Below are positions 22,063 to 32,908 of a DNA stretch of 64,000 nucleotides, piece after piece. This DNA comes from Trametes villosa (Eukaryota > Basidiomycota > Agaricomycetes > Polyporales > Polyporaceae). The notes under the pieces are model-generated. The model saw nothing but the letters and a program-made list of their open reading frames with translations. It ran no database searches and was not told the origin of the DNA. The stretch is taken from assembly GCA_002964805.2 (NCBI GenBank), contig PUDQ02000016.1, forward strand, positions 186,001-250,000. The letters are read 5' to 3'. Both the position numbers and the translations under genes were made by a program. The first letter of the stretch is position 1; the number at the start of each line of letters is the position of its first letter.

Positions 22063-23995
22063 ATGCTCGAGCAAGTAGGCATTCACGTATGTCGACCACT
22101 ATCTCTAGCAGTAGGAATCGCTTACACTATGTTCGCATACAGGCTCTGTACGGGTTCGCGCCAGTGAACGTCTCCGACGATGTCGAGTACGAATACTCGT
22201 ATTCCTTCCTCGCGCCCAACGAGTGCATACAAGTCGAGGCTCCCCACGGCTCGGCCTTCTCCACCTACCACCCGCTGTCGCCGCCTACCTCATCCGCATG
22301 TCCCTCAACACCTTACTCCCTCCTCTCCACGCCTTACTCCTCCGGTTGCTCTCCTCGGCCATCCAGCGTCGACCGGGGCAGCGCACTCTGCACGTCGGAC
22401 TTCCGCCCGCTCCGCGTCCTCGGCAAGGGCGGACACGGCACGGTGTACCTCGTCGAGGACGTCACATGCGGGCGGCTGCTCGCGATGAAGGCCATCGCGA
22501 AGGACGGGTTACGTCTCCGCGAGTACCCGGCCGTGTTCGAGGAGCAGGCGGTGTCGCGTGCGTTGGCGGCGTCCGGCGTCGCAGGGATCCTTCCCCTTCG
22601 GGGCAGCTTTGAAGACACCGACAACTTCTTCTTCCTGACGGTGAGTGGCGACGTTAGGTCGGCGAAGCGCAGAGCTGATTGTACCTTCGCGGTGGCAGGA
22701 CTACTTCCCGGGAGGCGACTTGAAGATCCAGATGCAGAGACAGGGTAGGGTACCAGCGAACCAGGCGCGGCTGTGGTGCGCGGAGCTCGTGAGTCCTTCT
22801 CTCTCAGCCATAGAGCAGGGCCAGCGGGTCTGACGAGCGATGGGATCTGTAGCTCGTCGCGCTCGAGCACCTCCACAAGCGACGGATCGTCCACCGCGAC
22901 GTCAAGCCCGAGAACATCCTCCTCGACGACAGCGGCCACGTCGTGCTCGCTGACTTTGGCATCACGCGCGCGTTCACGCGCGCCGACGACGACCGACCCT
23001 GGAAGCGCGTCCATCCATGGGGCAAGCGGTCGAGCCTCGACGGGCCGCCGGAGGAAAAGAACAGGATCGCGAGGAAGCGGGACGCGGACGCGACGCAGTC
23101 GATGGTGGGCACGCCGGGGTATACCGCGCCGGAGGTGTATTCGGGGAAGTACTCGTATGCGGTCGACGTCTGGGGCGCGGGCGTGGTGTTGTATTGTATG
23201 TTGGTCGGGAAGGTAGGCTGTGTCGACTACTACCTTTGCGCCGAGGACGAGTGCTGATGGAGATGTAGCTGCCGTTCGGACTCGATCCGAAGCAGCAGCG
23301 GCTGGAAGAGCTGATCGCGCGGACGGACAACGTTCCGGTGGATCTTGACCTCTACGGCGTCGTGGACGCGGACGTGCGGGACCTGCTCACCAAGGTACGT
23401 CTGCGTTCCCCCGCGCGAATCTCCTGTCTGACTGTATGTTACCGGCCTAGATGCTGGAGAAGGACCCAAGGAAGAGATCGCCGATCCGCAAGTTGAAGAA
23501 GCACCGGTGGTTCAAGGGAATGTAAGCACCCGGATGGTGTACGAACGTTGTCGACAAGTCTGACCAGGTTACTTGACAGGGACTGGAATGCCCTTGCGCG
23601 GAGAGAGCCAGCCGAGCAAAAGCGCGAGAACGATACGCTCGTGCACTACGACGAGGAGGTAAGCACCGTTGGCGCCGTAGGATAGCCGTCGTACTGAAAC
23701 CGAACGAAAGGTGGATGCGCCATACGGCAGACCGTACAGCGGATTCGAAAGGCCGCCCCACCCGTGGTTCGAGTGGACGTCTCCGGGGCTGCGGGATCGC
23801 ACGTCCTACAGCATCGACTCCGCCGGAGATTGGTCCCTGGCGTCGTCGTCGTATACGATGATCGATATCGACGAGGAGAGCGACGAGAGTTTCGAGGGGT
23901 TGCGGCGGCAGATGACCGTAGGGAATGTCCTGAAGGGACCGAATGTTGTCCGGAGGATGGGTGGATGGCTGAGGCGTAGAATGTCCGTCTCGTAG
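22063..23995 (+). CDS. Serine/threonine protein kinase, AGC-like
   Basis: I prefer the ATG at 22063: its short exon (MLEQVGIH) ends at GTATGT 22087 and joins GCT CTG TAC at 22143 in frame. The ATG at 22089 lies inside that donor site. Kinase landmarks: glycine loop [14 protein letters not shown], lysine in [48 protein letters not shown]. The segment between DFG and TPE is ~45 residues, longer than usual and charged. The end [18 protein letters not shown] resembles AGC kinases. A ~100-residue Ser/Pro N-terminus and an acidic tail ([12 protein letters not shown]) probably regulate it. At least six introns of ~50-70 bases. No specific orthology assigned. It converges on the EFM7-like gene. Confidence 0.85.
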
Positions 23996-24157
23996 GCCCA
24001 GTCCTGCATGTCATTCGCGTCGCAATCCATCGGGGTGTTGACAGAACGATGCGTGAGTGTCTGGACACAATCAAATTATTACCGCAGTCAAAATGGTACA
24101 CTCGAGGCCCAAGCAGCGTGGATCCACATACCACCATGCCTCACAGAGCTTGAGAAG

Positions 24158-24985
24158 TCAGTAGTCGGCCCATCTGAAGACCATCCACACTATCCACCGC
24201 CTTCGCTCCTGTTCGTCTTCTCCATCGGCACGGTCGATGCTCCACGGACGTTCATCAGTCCCACCGACCCGCCTCTCTCGGAGCTCTTCAGCGACAAAGC
24301 CAGACTCGGACATGAGGCGCAAGAACGACTGGATGACATACCGGCCAGTATGCAGGCCGGCAATGAGATATATCCGGGCGTCGGCAGACCTTCGGAGGGT
24401 GCGCCGAAGTGTGTCGAGGAAGAGGCCGTGAGTATCTGAGTTCCATAGCGTGTCTGCAGAGAGCACGAGGTCGAATCCTAGCGATTGATCTGCACCTGGC
24501 GTAGAGGTCGGCGGGAACAAGGTCGACGGATCAGACCCCCAGGCATAGGGAACGACGCGACAGCGACTAGAGACCTCGTTTCGCCGGACGTTCTCCTCGA
24601 GGGTGCGAATGAGGGCCTCATCCGGGTAGTCGCTGCTCGTCACCAGCACGTTGTCGTAGCTCTTCGCGATGATGATCCCCGGCAGTCCTGCCGCTGCGCC
24701 AAGCTCCAGGATTGTAAGCGGCCTGCCTTCCTCGCCCGTGTGTTTTGCACGGCGGTCGATCTCTAGATCGAGGATGTGATCCGCGACGTAGATAGAGGCC
24801 GACCAGATCGACGAGGCATGCAAAGACCAGTTCGCCGCCTGCGTGTCCGGTGTAGTTAGCGTGATCGCAGGAGCTCCGTCGTGCGGTTCGTAAGTGTAGG
24901 ATGAGCCTGCAGAGCTGAGCGCGACGGGAGCGTGGTCGTAGAGACTTTCAAGGGAGTCGGCGAGGACGTCCTCGGGTTCTGCCAT
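24158..24985 (-). CDS. EFM7: EFM7/NNT1-type protein methyltransferase
   Basis: Intronless, 275 residues. It belongs to the seven-beta-strand, FAM86/METTL21-like methyltransferases; yeast Efm7 modifies the N-terminus and nearby lysine of elongation factor eEF1A. Seen here: N-terminal ANWSLHASSIWSAS (substrate-side motif), SAM-binding motif I ILELGAAAGLPGIIIAKS, acidic loop SSDYPD, and the post-II region FDLVLSADTLWNSDTHG. The C-terminal WIVWMVFRWADY is typical of the family. Cytosolic, no targeting signal. It converges with the kinase gene on its left (162-base spacer) and diverges from the gene at 25287. Confidence 0.85.
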   Translation of the reverse strand: MAEPEDVLADSLESLYDHAPVALSSAGSSYTYEPHDGAPAITLTTPDTQAANWSLHASSIWSASIYVADHILDLEIDRRAKHTGEEGRPLTILELGAAAGLPGIIIAKSYDNVLVTSSDYPDEALIRTLEENVRRNEVSSRCRVVPYAWGSDPSTLFPPTSTPGADQSLGFDLVLSADTLWNSDTHGLFLDTLRRTLRRSADARIYLIAGLHTGRYVIQSFLRLMSESGFVAEELRERRVGGTDERPWSIDRADGEDEQERRRWIVWMVFRWADY

Positions 24986-25286
24986 TCCTAGAGTAAGCCC
25001 AGCGGCGCCGACTATCTAGGAGCAGCAACAAGCTCGTCGAGGATGCGTGTGCGGAGAGCTTTGAGAGCGAGGACAATGCTGGACAATGAGGCCTGAGGAG
25101 TGGACGGCGGCGGGCTGTTTGGCAATTGTTTGCGTTAGGTTTACGGGCGCTAACGCACAATAGCCGGATCGAGGGCTTATCGGCAGTCGCCATCACTCGA
25201 TAACTCTCCGTAACCCCAACCCTCCTCTTCTCCCACCAGTACCTGCATCTCCAGACTTCCTCCTGAGTTCCCCCACACTCCTTGCC

Positions 25287-25648
25287 ATGGGCGACGTGTT
25301 AGCTTCTCCAGACAAGTGAGGAGATCTGCCTTGCGCACCCGGAGGAAGGAACCTGACGCGACTGTCCGCAGAACCGCTCCCGTTACGAAAGTCACGTACG
25401 CCGGCCGCCAGAAGGTACGTCCCTCGTCGCGCTCAGAGGATGGATGGGAACGAGGATGAACGCGTCTTGCTCGTGCAGAGAAGAAGAGAGAGCGTCGTGA
25501 GCTACAAGGAGTGCGTACCCAGTCCGTTCGACGCGTTAACCACAGACTGACCGCCGGGCGTGGCTAAAGAGCGTCGTCCGACGAAGAAGGCGCGCAACCA
25601 TCCGAGAACACAGAGCCATCCCCAGTCAAGCGCAACGCTTCAGAGAAG
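25287..25648 (+). CDS. Possible small spliced gene or upstream exons, unassigned
   Basis: Reads ATG (MGDVLASPDK), GTGAGG intron, TAPVTKVTYAGRQK, GTACGT intron, a basic stretch (KKRERRELQ), a further intron, and an acidic end (SSDEEGAQPSENTEPSP) before a GTGCGT donor at 25649. The first two junctions are clean; the third and fourth allow more than one frame. The last donor is phase 0 and could join the ATG at 25885 over a ~236-base intron, so this may be the 5' end of the next gene. No family recognised. It shares a ~300-base divergent promoter with the EFM7-like gene. Confidence 0.35.
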
Positions 25649-25884
25649 GTGCGTCGTCTGCGTCCACCACGGAGGCTCGCATGGTGTTTCCGGGGAGATG
25701 GGAGTCGGGGAAAGGAGTATCGCGCCCTGCAGGGCAGCCCGGCGACAGAAGCCTATCTGTGCGGGCCGAAGAAGAGAAGCACCGACGCTCCCTATCCCAC
25801 GCCGAATGCTACCCCGCCTCGCTCTCCTGCCTTTCCTCCACCCACTCTCATCCCAGTCGCTGAACACCTTCTCCCATCGCCCAG

Positions 25885-27448
25885 ATGTCCACCAAGAACC
25901 CCTCTCCCAAGAAAGTCGACGTCCAGTAAGTCTTCGCCGTTTACTGCTGCACGCATGTGCGAACAGCATGGGAACCCTCTCCACAGCCTCCCCGGACCGT
26001 CCCCCAAACGTCCCCGACACGAGACCCCCGCGTCGGCATCGGCGAAGAAACCCGCGAGCAGAGCCCGGAAGGGCGCACACTCCCGGGCGGGCTCCGTTGC
26101 ATCCATTGCCCGTGAAGACACCCTCGACGCCAGCCAGGCGTCACCCACCAAGCCCGCATCAGGCGGGAGCATGCAGCCTCCACCTCTGGTTGCCCTGTAC
26201 GTGCTTCCCATGCCCTCCTTATTCACTCCCCTAACTCTTTGTAGACGCACAGAGGTCACGGATGACGGAGCAGATGACCGGTCCTCTGTCGGAGATTCCT
26301 CCAAAGTGCGAGCTCGCAAGACGGAGGCTGAGCGTCGCCAGTTCCTCGAGGAAGATACGAACTCGGGCGATGTCGAAGCGCACCGAGTCTTCTGCAAGGC
26401 CTGCGATACCTGGGTCGAGCTCAATCCCAAGCGGCGGTACATCATGCGTTTGTGGCTCGAGCACCGGAAGCAATGCAAGAGCGAGGCAGTTGTTGGGAGG
26501 TGCGAATTTCAGGTGTCGGTTAATTGTGGCATGTTCTGAAGAGCGATCAGCCCGAGCAAGGCTAAGACGGAGGAAGCCGAGAAAGCCGCAGAAGAGGTGG
26601 CAGACGATGATGGTGTTTCGGTCGCCGCGACGTCCGTCGTGGATGGCGGCCACCGTCGGGTCGTGAAGGAAGACGATAGGAAGGCCATTCTCGAGGCCGA
26701 CCCCCGAATCAGCGAGCTGAAGCCCGACACGGCGTTCTGCAAGGACTGCCAGAAGTGGGTGAAGCTCTCGCCCAACACCAAATACTCGCTATACCACTGG
26801 CGAGTCCACACGCAGAAGTGCATTAGCACTGTGTATGTGCCTTCCTTGTTCCTCCTATTTGCCCCTGGCTTATCCGCATTCTTTGTTTTAGCCCAAGCTC
26901 GAGAGTGGCCACCGCGCAGAGGAAGCTGAAGATCGTCAACGACCCTCATGTGAAGGCGTTCACTCCTCGCAGCGTCGAATGCAAACTTTGCCACACGACC
27001 ATCGAACTCGAAGGTAGCTCCGACTACGACTTGACGAAGTGGGAAGAACATCGGTCTACCGTGCACAAGTATGCCAGTTCATTCCTCTACGAGCTCAGTG
27101 CTGACCATACACATCCTCAGCTTGGACGCATCAACACCTGAACCTCGCACCAATGTTCCCCTCCAGCCACACGCAAGCTCTAGCCTTGCATCGCCTCGAC
27201 CACCCCCTTCTACCGCATCCGAGGAGACGGTGGTCGCGACGGATTCATCGCCTTCGCGCAAGGGCACGAAGCGCGCACGAGAGGACGACGACGAGGAACT
27301 TGCGGAGCGCTCCGTGCGTCCCCGCGATGAGACTTACACGGCGCCGGTGGGAGAGTCCCCTGGGTTCCTCAACTGGATCGTGACGCCGGTCAAGAACTTC
27401 TTCCGTGGCTTCCGCGAGGGGTTGGCCGGCAGCGAAGCCGGTTTGTAG
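25885..27448 (+). CDS. Nuclear-type protein with three C-x2-C-x16-W-x2-H finger modules
   Basis: Six exons with GT-AG introns of ~45-65 bases: donors near 25926, 26198, 26510, 26833 and 27069. The first intron uses the acceptor at CTCCACAG (exon restarts at LPGPSPKRPRHE) to keep frame. Three related modules follow: CKACDTWVEL..W-LEH-RKQC, CKDCQKWVKL..W-RVH-TQKC and CKLCHTTIEL..W-EEH-RSTVH. Each has C-x2-C, exactly 16 residues, W-x2-H, then C or H, so all could bind zinc. Linkers are acidic or basic and disordered; the C-terminus has a basic stretch (RKGTKRAREDDDEE) and an aromatic end (LNWIVTPVKNFFRGFREG). Likely nuclear and nucleic-acid or protein binding (inference). The gene at 32909 has one such module. 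Not a family I can name. Confidence 0.75.
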
Positions 27449-27597
27449 TCTGCGCTGATACCCCCTTACCACCGTATCTACTTACCCCTCCAATACGTCA
27501 TTCATTTCCGCTGTTGTTTCCTCCCCCGAGTACTCCCTGCCACGCTCCTTAGCTATAGTATCTGTCTCTCATTGCTTACATCTCTCTCGTTTTCATC

Positions 27598-27738
27598 CAA
27601 TATCCAACGCTCCTTCCGGTCCTGGCTTACTTGTTGGTGCATACACTACTGTACATACTACGATACAGCGCAATGCGAGATCTGGTATACCAAAGGCCCA
27701 AGACGGCAGGCGAACAGCACCCGCGGCGATCCCGGGGT
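27598..27738. repeat. Dispersed repeat, copy A
   Basis: About 140 bases that recur in direct orientation at 32306-32450. The right-hand 70 bases (27668-27737) match 32380-32449 with 3 substitutions and no gap; the left half has small indels. It starts ~150 bases after the stop of the three-finger gene. It contains the perfect palindrome TGGTATACCA. No terminal repeats or target duplications are evident. Confidence 0.85.
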
Positions 27739-28201
27739 TCCGCGTTCGCGGCGCGGGACGTCTGCGGCCTCTTCGGGGAGACCGCACCGCCGTCGAGCGA
27801 CATCACCCTCAGCGTGATGTGCAGCCGCCGCGGATCCGGAGGGGTGACGCTTGTTGCGTCGAGCCTCGGAATGGCTGGAGTCGTGGTGAGGGGCTCGTTG
27901 GGGAACATGCTCACTGTCTCGCGCAGCCCAGCGTAGTCGTTCAACCGTGCATGGCGCTGCTGAGCCTTGCCACGTGCTGTAGCGTACGACCGGACGTGCG
28001 ATCACTACTGATTCAGCCCTCCGCTTCCCAAGTACTTACTCTTGATAGAGTCAGATAGACATGACCCGTACTTGTACGTAGTGTAGGCGCTCTTCGGCTG
28101 TAATATTCAATACATCCTTGTTACAAGAAGATTTCGAGGTCCTTCGTCCGACGGTCGACCGCGGCAGCAATGCAGCAAAGTCGCTGAGGGGGCGGCGTGC
28201 A
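27739..28201. other. Intergenic between repeat A and HET gene 3' end
   Basis: No gene supported. Open frames on both strands cross the repeat (for example 27627-27944, minus) but end without domains. The HET gene ends at 28202, so its terminator lies here. Confidence 0.45.
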
Positions 28202-30449
28202 TTAGACGAGCTCGACCTCCTCCCGCGCCTCGCCTTGCAGGGCTTCCCATTCGAGGAGGAGGTCAAACGTCCCGATGCGCCGGTAAACCGTCCTACCCTC
28301 CACCGAGCTGTCCTCCGCCGACTCAACGCGCACGACGACGAGGCCGTGCACCGTCTCCGGCACATGGCCCCGCACGAGCGGCACGAGCCACGCAACGAAT
28401 GTGCCCGCATCCGCGGTGCTGTCGACGAGCCTGAGCCGCGCCTCCGACACAACCGGTCCGCTGCGCTTCTGGGAGGTCTCGCCGCGGTCTTCGGGGATGC
28501 CAGTGCCCTGCGAGGACGCTAGTGTGAATAGGAGGTCGTGGACGAGCGCGTCGTGCTCGCGCCGCCGCAGATAGCACGGTATCAGCATTGCGCGCAGGAC
28601 GAGGGACGCGCCCACGAGCTGGCCGAATGGGAGCGCAGCGTCCCTGAGCACGACCTCGCACCGCACGACCTCCGCCGCGGCCGCCGTGCCCTTATGGTAG
28701 TGCCGCCCCCACACCATGATCTTCCCCTCGACGGCCGCCCAGGACCACGACGGCGCGCGATAGGGCACCACGCGCACGAGACTCGTCTCGGGGTGGCTGT
28801 ACCAGAGGAGGTCCTGCAGGAGGGCGTGGCGCCACAGGCCCGCGAGGTAGTCCGAGCGCAGGACGCGCGCGAACGCCTCCGCGATCGCGCCGCACGCGAG
28901 GAGCTTGTCCGACGGCTCTGTGATCGCCCGCGCCATGTAGTCCTCGACGACCGCGCCCCACTGCGCGTACACGTCCCACCACGCGTCGGAGCGGGGCGCG
29001 ATGGCGCGTGCCGCGGGCGGGCGGAAGAGGAGGTCCGGGAGGGGCCGCCGCTCGTCGCCTGCGTAGAAGAACGCGCCGCCGACGGTCTGGGTTGCGAGCT
29101 GGCATCGGAACTGGAGCGACTCTGAGGTGAAGATGAGGGCGCGCGGGGACATGTAGAGTTCTTGTAGGCACCACGCGCGCTGGCTGATCGGCTCTTGGGT
29201 GTGGTCGTAGCAGTTCCATTGTGGCGACTTGGTATCGGTGTGCACCCAGCGCGGGCAGATACGGACCTCGCCCACCTCAGGCTGGCGTGTGTACTTCCGG
29301 CGCGGGGCGCGGGCAGCGCGCGTGCGCGGAGCGGCGGGGCAGATGAATGGGAGCGCGACGTCGTGCGGTGGGGCGTTGCGGGCCTGGAGGAAGCCCTCGC
29401 TGACCTTGCGGGCACTGGCGACGATGATGGTGAGGTGCGCGTACCGGTATACATGGTGCATGTTCCCGATTTCGTTCCGTTTGTCCGCGTCTGAGTCCTG
29501 GATAATGCACAAGCTGTCAGTCCAGAGGTACTGGACGCCGAGGGCGTGCGTGACGTAGAGTGCATCGCGGATGGTTCCGGGGAGGATGGAGGCGTCGATC
29601 CCGGCCGAGTACGAGGCTAGTTTGGCTTCTAATGTCTGGTGCGGCTGGGCTTCACCCCATACGTAGCTCAGAGCGAGGTACCTGCCCCGTCTGCCCGCTG
29701 TCGTGACCAGGCGCGGGCGATCAAGGTTGCTGCAGTCGATGAGGCGCGTGGGGAGAGGCGCGTCGGGTTCGGCGATGCTAATGCAGCGCTCGTGAGTGTT
29801 CACGCAAACGTCGATGAGTGCGCTTGCAAGAGAAAGAGCGTGTCGGGATCCGACGTCCAGAACAGGAGCTCGAGCGACGACGTACGGTGCCGCGGGATCG
29901 TCTGAAAACAAGTCATCAGCGAAAGCCCAATAAGAGTGCGCATGCGTAAACAGGCTGCGACTCACTAGCCGTCGTATACACGTGCCCCCAGAAGGCTCCG
30001 TTGGAGCCCTCAAGGACGACTCGGAGCTCCTGTACGCCCATAGGTACCTGTGTGCTGATTGCGCGCACGGTGGGCGCCATGCGACCCACTCTGACCTTGA
30101 TCGCGCCCTTTGGGCTCAACGGCTCTGTCGCAGGGCTCGCAATGTACTTCTGCCGGTATTCGAGCAGGAATGTGCACCAGACACAGCCCGAGGCGGAGCC
30201 GCGCTCTAGCCGCGTGTACGAGGTGCGATAGCAATACCCTCCCACCCATCCGCCGAGGTAGGTATATTCGGTGCTGCCCTCTAGTCGCTTCCTTTTTTCT
30301 TGACAATCGGGAAGGAAGAGACCGAGCTGAGCGGCGATAGGGCCCTCCCAACAGGTCTGACAAACCGAAGGGGGTTTCGGCGGCAAAGCACGGTGATCTA
30401 GCCGTCCGGCGGCGAGTGGAGACAGAGCCAGCGAGAAGTGCGACCCCAT
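28202..30449 (-). CDS. HET-domain (heterokaryon incompatibility type) protein
   Basis: Two exons, 30449-29966 and 29901-28202, joined in phase 1 across a 64-base GTGAGT...TTTTCAG intron, giving 727 residues. Exon 1 has the cysteine-rich head seen in basidiomycete HET proteins (CQTCWEGP, YRTSYTRLERGSASGCVWC). The HET domain follows, with motifs ALSYVWGEAQPHQTLEA, ILPGTIRDALYVTHALGVQY, LWTDSLCIIQDSDADKRNEI and VYRYAHLTIIVASA. The typical later block (QRAWCLQELYMSPRALIF) is also present. HET domains act in non-self recognition and regulated cell death and are TIR-like in fold. No NACHT or repeat domain is attached, so it may be an executor or downstream partner. An ATG at 30473 is an alternative start. 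Confidence 0.88.
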
Positions 30450-32305
30450 GAGAAAAGGTAAAACCGTCAGCAACCAAGCTGGAGGAAGCGTAGGGATTGT
30501 AATTCAACAAAACGCAGTGCCACGAATTCCCCAGGCAAGGCATTACGAAAATCGGTCATCGGGCCGTCCCGCCGGCAATGTCGCAGACTCCGTGGGTAGG
30601 AGAATGTGCCGGCGAGCTTCGTCCACTACGGGGAGAAGGAATAGATACATGTTGTCGGCGTGACAAAGAAGACTCTCAGATCTCAATATCCAGGACGTGC
30701 TGTCGTGTACAATACCAACCATGAGGAGCGCCCGCCGCCATACGAGATCTCCAGCCAAGGGTTTGGGCCTAAATGAGACCTCGTCGGCGTTCGCACTCTC
30801 CATGTGCGGCCCAACACCTTCTTACTGCGCGTCAACAACGGCGGCACATGTGGTGCCGCGCGCGAGGGCTGGTGCGCAGCCCTATGGTGCTAAAGAGGGT
30901 TTCTGCCGCGGACGCGTCGGATGCGTACCATCGAATGTGAGGAGAGGCGAATGATAGTTGCGAGTATCGACGCGCCGGATGAGAGTACGTACCGCGCGAG
31001 AGCGCTAGGGTCGTCCCTAGCACGGGAAGGACACAGTGTATCCGGGGAAGCCCTTCGAGCTTGTGCTTACACGGAGCGTTAGGATGATTCCCACACTCCA
31101 GGAGATTCTCCGCAAAAGCCCTAAGCCTGTAATTACCGTAGACAAGTCAACGAGGAATGGAGAGACACGAGCACGAGCAGGACACTCACCTAGGCGGAGC
31201 GCGTTCGTGATATAGGCCGCGTCAAGTAACCAGTAGTGGCGCAGTCGTTGTGCGAGTGCTGTTGCGGGGATGTTCCCGGCGGCCCCAGAGGCTTGGTTTC
31301 ACAGAGGACGTGTTTGACCATACGTCATCTGTGCCCCGAAGGCGCGGTGTTTGTGGGTAGATTGTACGGCGTGGCACCCAGCTACCTCTGCGCCTTTGAT
31401 GGTTCGCGCTTCGAGCGCTGAGTATCCAAATGATTCTGTGCACATGAATGTTCAGTATGATGGCGCTCCTACGCGCACTCACGGGGATCGCGCGTACCTG
31501 CGATGGACCCCGAGATCGCGAGGTTTGCGGCCGAGTGCTCAATGCGGTCTGTGAGTGAAGTGATGACTTAATGTAACGTTGTCTTCAGATAAACGCCTCC
31601 AAATCGCGACTGACATGGCCTACCGTCTTGGCGACCATGTTCGGGCGCGACCACGGGAAGCGCGGATTGTCCTGTGCGCGCGCTGCAGTGAGCACGAATC
31701 TGTCGTTCCTGCGGCAGCAGGAGGTTGTACCGCTTTCATGACCCAACATGTATGCTGCGCTGAGTAACATAAGAAGGGAGCTATGCAAAGACATGAATTC
31801 GACATACGGCGAGCCCGGGATAATGCTATGATATAAAGTGATTTTGAGGTTCGCAACGGGGGTAATATTGGCTTCGCCTCCGTCTGGACTCTGGAGAACA
31901 TCGTGGGTTGCGACAGGTTGTGGCTTTGCGGCATGGGCTGGAAGGAGAGGTTCATGAGTAAAGCGAACTTTGCACGCTGTATCCTTGATTAACCAGGTTA
32001 AAAGACGCACTACCGAAGTCAGAGGTGCTTGTGAGGAGCTCGGTGAGGAGAGGACCCGTTGAAGCAGGCGAGACGAGCAAGTACTGGCAGGAGGCGTATA
32101 CACTAGGCGCCAGAGCCTGAGGCCTGAGGCCTGAGCAAGCGGACGTGACGTCATCCTCACACACACCAGCAACGCCCGAGGACGGACGCTCTTTCTCCGT
32201 GGCCAAGTTCGCCCTTGCAACGCCTTGAAGAGGAGGTATATATGGAGGGCGGAAAGGTAATTATAAGCATGTACTCGAGACCAACCCCGCGCACAACTTT
32301 CCCAT
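30450..32305. other. Long intergenic stretch, no supported gene
   Basis: About 1.85 kb. The first part is the HET promoter. A 211-codon minus-strand frame at 31585-32220 lacks domains, coding-like composition and convincing introns and was not called. A short tandem repeat of CCTGAGG occurs near 32116-32135 and a TATATA motif near 32238. Confidence 0.45.
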
Positions 32306-32450
32306 CATATCCAACTTGCGCTCCTTCCCGGCTTACTCCTTGGAGCATACGATAGTGTACATGCTACGATACGGCACCTGCGCAATGCGAGATCTGGTAT
32401 ACCAACGGCCCAAGACGGCATGCGAACAGCATCCGCGGCGATCCCGGGGG
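32306..32450. repeat. Dispersed repeat, copy B
   Basis: Direct repeat of 27598-27738; the 70-base core at 32380-32449 differs at only 3 positions. Relative to copy A it carries a 6-base insertion just left of the core and a few small differences further left. It lies ~460 bases upstream of the single-finger gene's ATG. Confidence 0.85.
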
Positions 32451-32526
32451 AGCGGCACGCGTGAGGCGCGTCGATGTCGCGTCGAGGGCGCGTCGCGGCG
32501 GGGTTTGCCGAGGGATATTGCGCGCC

Positions 32527-32642
32527 GTCCTAGCCTCCTCCGCACCCTCGCCTCTCCCCGCCCCCACGCCTTCCCCCTCCCTCCCCCCTCCCCGCGCCCC
32601 GCCTGCACGCGCACCCCGCCCGGCTCGCCCAGCCCCCGCCTT
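32527..32642 (+). promoter_or_regulatory. Pyrimidine-rich promoter tract
   Basis: A C/T-dominated tract with very few purines, ~270-380 bases upstream of the ATG at 32909. Such tracts lie near transcription starts of strongly expressed filamentous-fungal genes. Overlapping long frames on both strands here reflect the composition and are not genes. Confidence 0.45.
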
Positions 32643-32908
32643 TTTGTCCGCAACAGACGAGTGCAGCGCCCGCGCGAGGGCCGGCGCCACAGCGTGCCAG
32701 GGCCACCGCTGGACAAAGCACGAGTACCCCGCCGAGGCCGGCACGCTTTGCCCTGCTCGTTTGGCCTTAAGAGACGCGTGCGCGCGCGGGACGCTCTCAG
32801 ATACATACCACCACCCCCTGCTGAAACGCCCTTTGCGCCCGTACGCTGATTGCTTTGCGACTTTGTCTGTGCCTTCGCCACCACCGTCGATCACTCAGGC
32901 GCGCCACA

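Noticed and set aside
28538..29125. 195-codon plus-strand frame
   Set aside because: Antisense of the HET exon in a GC-rich stretch; Arg-rich shadow with no domains.
31585..32220. 211-codon minus-strand frame
   Set aside because: No recognisable domain, low coding-like character, no matching introns or promoter; intergenic chance frame.
32333..32884. 183-codon minus-strand frame over repeat B and a pyrimidine tract
   Set aside because: Low-complexity Arg/Gly-rich translation caused by the C/T tract of the opposite strand.
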